DNA of 5,758 bases from positions 1-5,758 of the forward strand of contig DRKV01000328.1 of NCBI GenBank assembly GCA_011051635.1, given 5' to 3'. Below are positions 5,300 to 5,758 of this stretch, piece by piece (within the stretch, counting starts at the first letter, position 1; the number at the start of each line of letters is the position of its first letter). The translations under genes and the position numbers were made by a program. This stretch comes from Chloroflexota bacterium. Its GTDB lineage: Bacteria > Chloroflexota > Anaerolineae > Anaerolineales > DRKV01. The notes under the pieces were generated by a model. It was not told the DNA's origin. It did not search any database and saw only the letters and a program-made list of their open reading frames with translations.

Positions 5300-5332
5300 A
5301 GACCTGACGGGTTTCGCAAACCCGTCAGGTCT
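5300..5332 (-). terminator. Intrinsic terminator of the SorC-family regulator gene
   Basis: Arms 5300-5314 and 5318-5332 form a perfect 15-bp stem with a CGC triloop on the plus strand (GCG in the minus-strand transcript). On the minus strand it is followed by a short T-run (5296-5299), as expected for rho-independent termination. The outer edge of the stem touches the last base of the SorC stop codon, so the gene ends directly in the hairpin. The stem would also form in plus-strand RNA from the convergent operon, though no T-run follows there. Confidence 0.85.
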
Positions 5333-5758
5333 CAGTGTTTGGTTTCGGCGAGGACGCGGCGGGCGGCCGTTTCGTCGGTAATCAGAACGTTGATGAATCC
5401 CCCGCGCAAAGCCCCCAGGATGGTTTCCCCTTTTTTCTCTCCGCCGGCAACCCCCACAACGGTGTCGATGACTTTCAGTTCTTCCAGGGTGATGCCCACA
5501 ACGCGGCGGTTGATGTCAATATCCAGGACGTGCCCGTCGGCATCGTAATGATGGGCGCAAATATCCCCCACCGCGCCTGCCCGGCGAATCGCCAGGGTTT
5601 CTTCTTCGGAGACGTACCCTGCCCGCAGCAGACTGTAAAGAGCGGGGTCGGTGGTGCCAATTCCCACCAGGGCGATGTTGACGTTGCGGGCGCGCTCCAG
5701 GGTGGTCTGGATGGAACTGTCCTGGATGATGATGTTCTGCCCCGCTTCGCTGTCAATA
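5332..5758 (-). CDS. SorC-family transcriptional regulator, C-terminal effector-binding part (141 residues, cut by window edge)
   Basis: The frame is open from the right edge to TGA 5334-5332, giving the last 141 residues of a protein that in this family is usually about 310-330 long. The visible part matches the SorC sugar-binding domain, related to the DeoR/CggR effector domain and thought to bind phosphorylated sugars. Counting from the first visible residue, diagnostic segments are ALVGIGTTDP (29-38), LLRAGYVSEEE (43-53), GAVGDICAHHYDADG (61-75), VVGITLEELK (86-95), VVGVAGGEKKGETILGALRGG (100-120) and VLITDETAARRVL (124-136). The N-terminal helix-turn-helix lies outside the window, so target genes cannot be judged. 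Such regulators often sit beside the sugar uptake or catabolism genes they control, probably further right. An intrinsic terminator follows at once. Family assignment is firm. Confidence 0.95.
   Translation of the reverse strand, partial: IDSEAGQNIIIQDSSIQTTLERARNVNIALVGIGTTDPALYSLLRAGYVSEEETLAIRRAGAVGDICAHHYDADGHVLDIDINRRVVGITLEELKVIDTVVGVAGGEKKGETILGALRGGFINVLITDETAARRVLAETKH

Larger units (their letters stand above)
5160..5331. other. Convergent intergenic region with three inverted repeats
   Basis: About 170 nt between the converging anti-sigma and SorC genes, with no credible gene. It is largely made of hairpin-forming sequence: a 14-bp repeat at 5197-5241, a smaller one at 5255-5273, and the terminator at 5300-5332. 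Confidence 0.6.

Overview
The window reads as a stretch of ordinary chromosome from a GC-rich bacterium. The mix of genes (PaaG-like hydratase, EthD-like protein, DinB-like protein, ECF sigma factor with a membrane anti-sigma, SorC regulator) and the protein style suggest a Chloroflexota genome, perhaps Anaerolineae. That assignment is inference from general familiarity, not from a marker gene. I found no RNA gene, insertion sequence, CRISPR array or phage gene.

Layout. From 1 to 3500 all genes are on the minus strand. In order of transcription they are an EthD-like small protein (3500-3153), a membrane-anchored M23 metallopeptidase (3156-2398), a short-chain dehydrogenase (2414-1659) and a DinB-like four-helix protein (1652-1173). 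These four are tightly packed (4-nt overlap, 17-nt overlap, 6-nt gap) and probably form one operon, with a TATAAT box just upstream at 3524-3529. After a 144-nt gap comes an unrecognised protein with a very acidic tail (1028-447). A strong RNA hairpin (391-426) separates it from the start of an enoyl-CoA hydratase/isomerase gene (365 to the left edge, incomplete).

A divergent intergenic region (3501-3855) separates this block from a plus-strand pair: an ECF sigma factor (3856-4353) and a single-pass membrane protein that is probably its anti-sigma factor (4353-5159). Stop and start codons of the pair share one base. The sigma gene is visibly more AT-rich than the minus-strand genes. From 5332 to the right edge is the C-terminal effector-binding part of a SorC-family regulator on the minus strand, convergent with the anti-sigma gene. 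The 172 nt between them hold three successive inverted repeats, the last being a clear intrinsic terminator for the SorC gene.

How the genes work together. The sigma/anti-sigma pair is a standard envelope-signal module. The four-gene operon combines an envelope peptidase with soluble oxidoreductase-type and small-molecule-type proteins, and its common purpose is not evident. I see no convincing undescribed system. The most notable points are the G-U-compensated hairpin at 391-426, the altered active-site residues in the DinB-like and SDR proteins, and the anti-sigma protein without a zinc motif.
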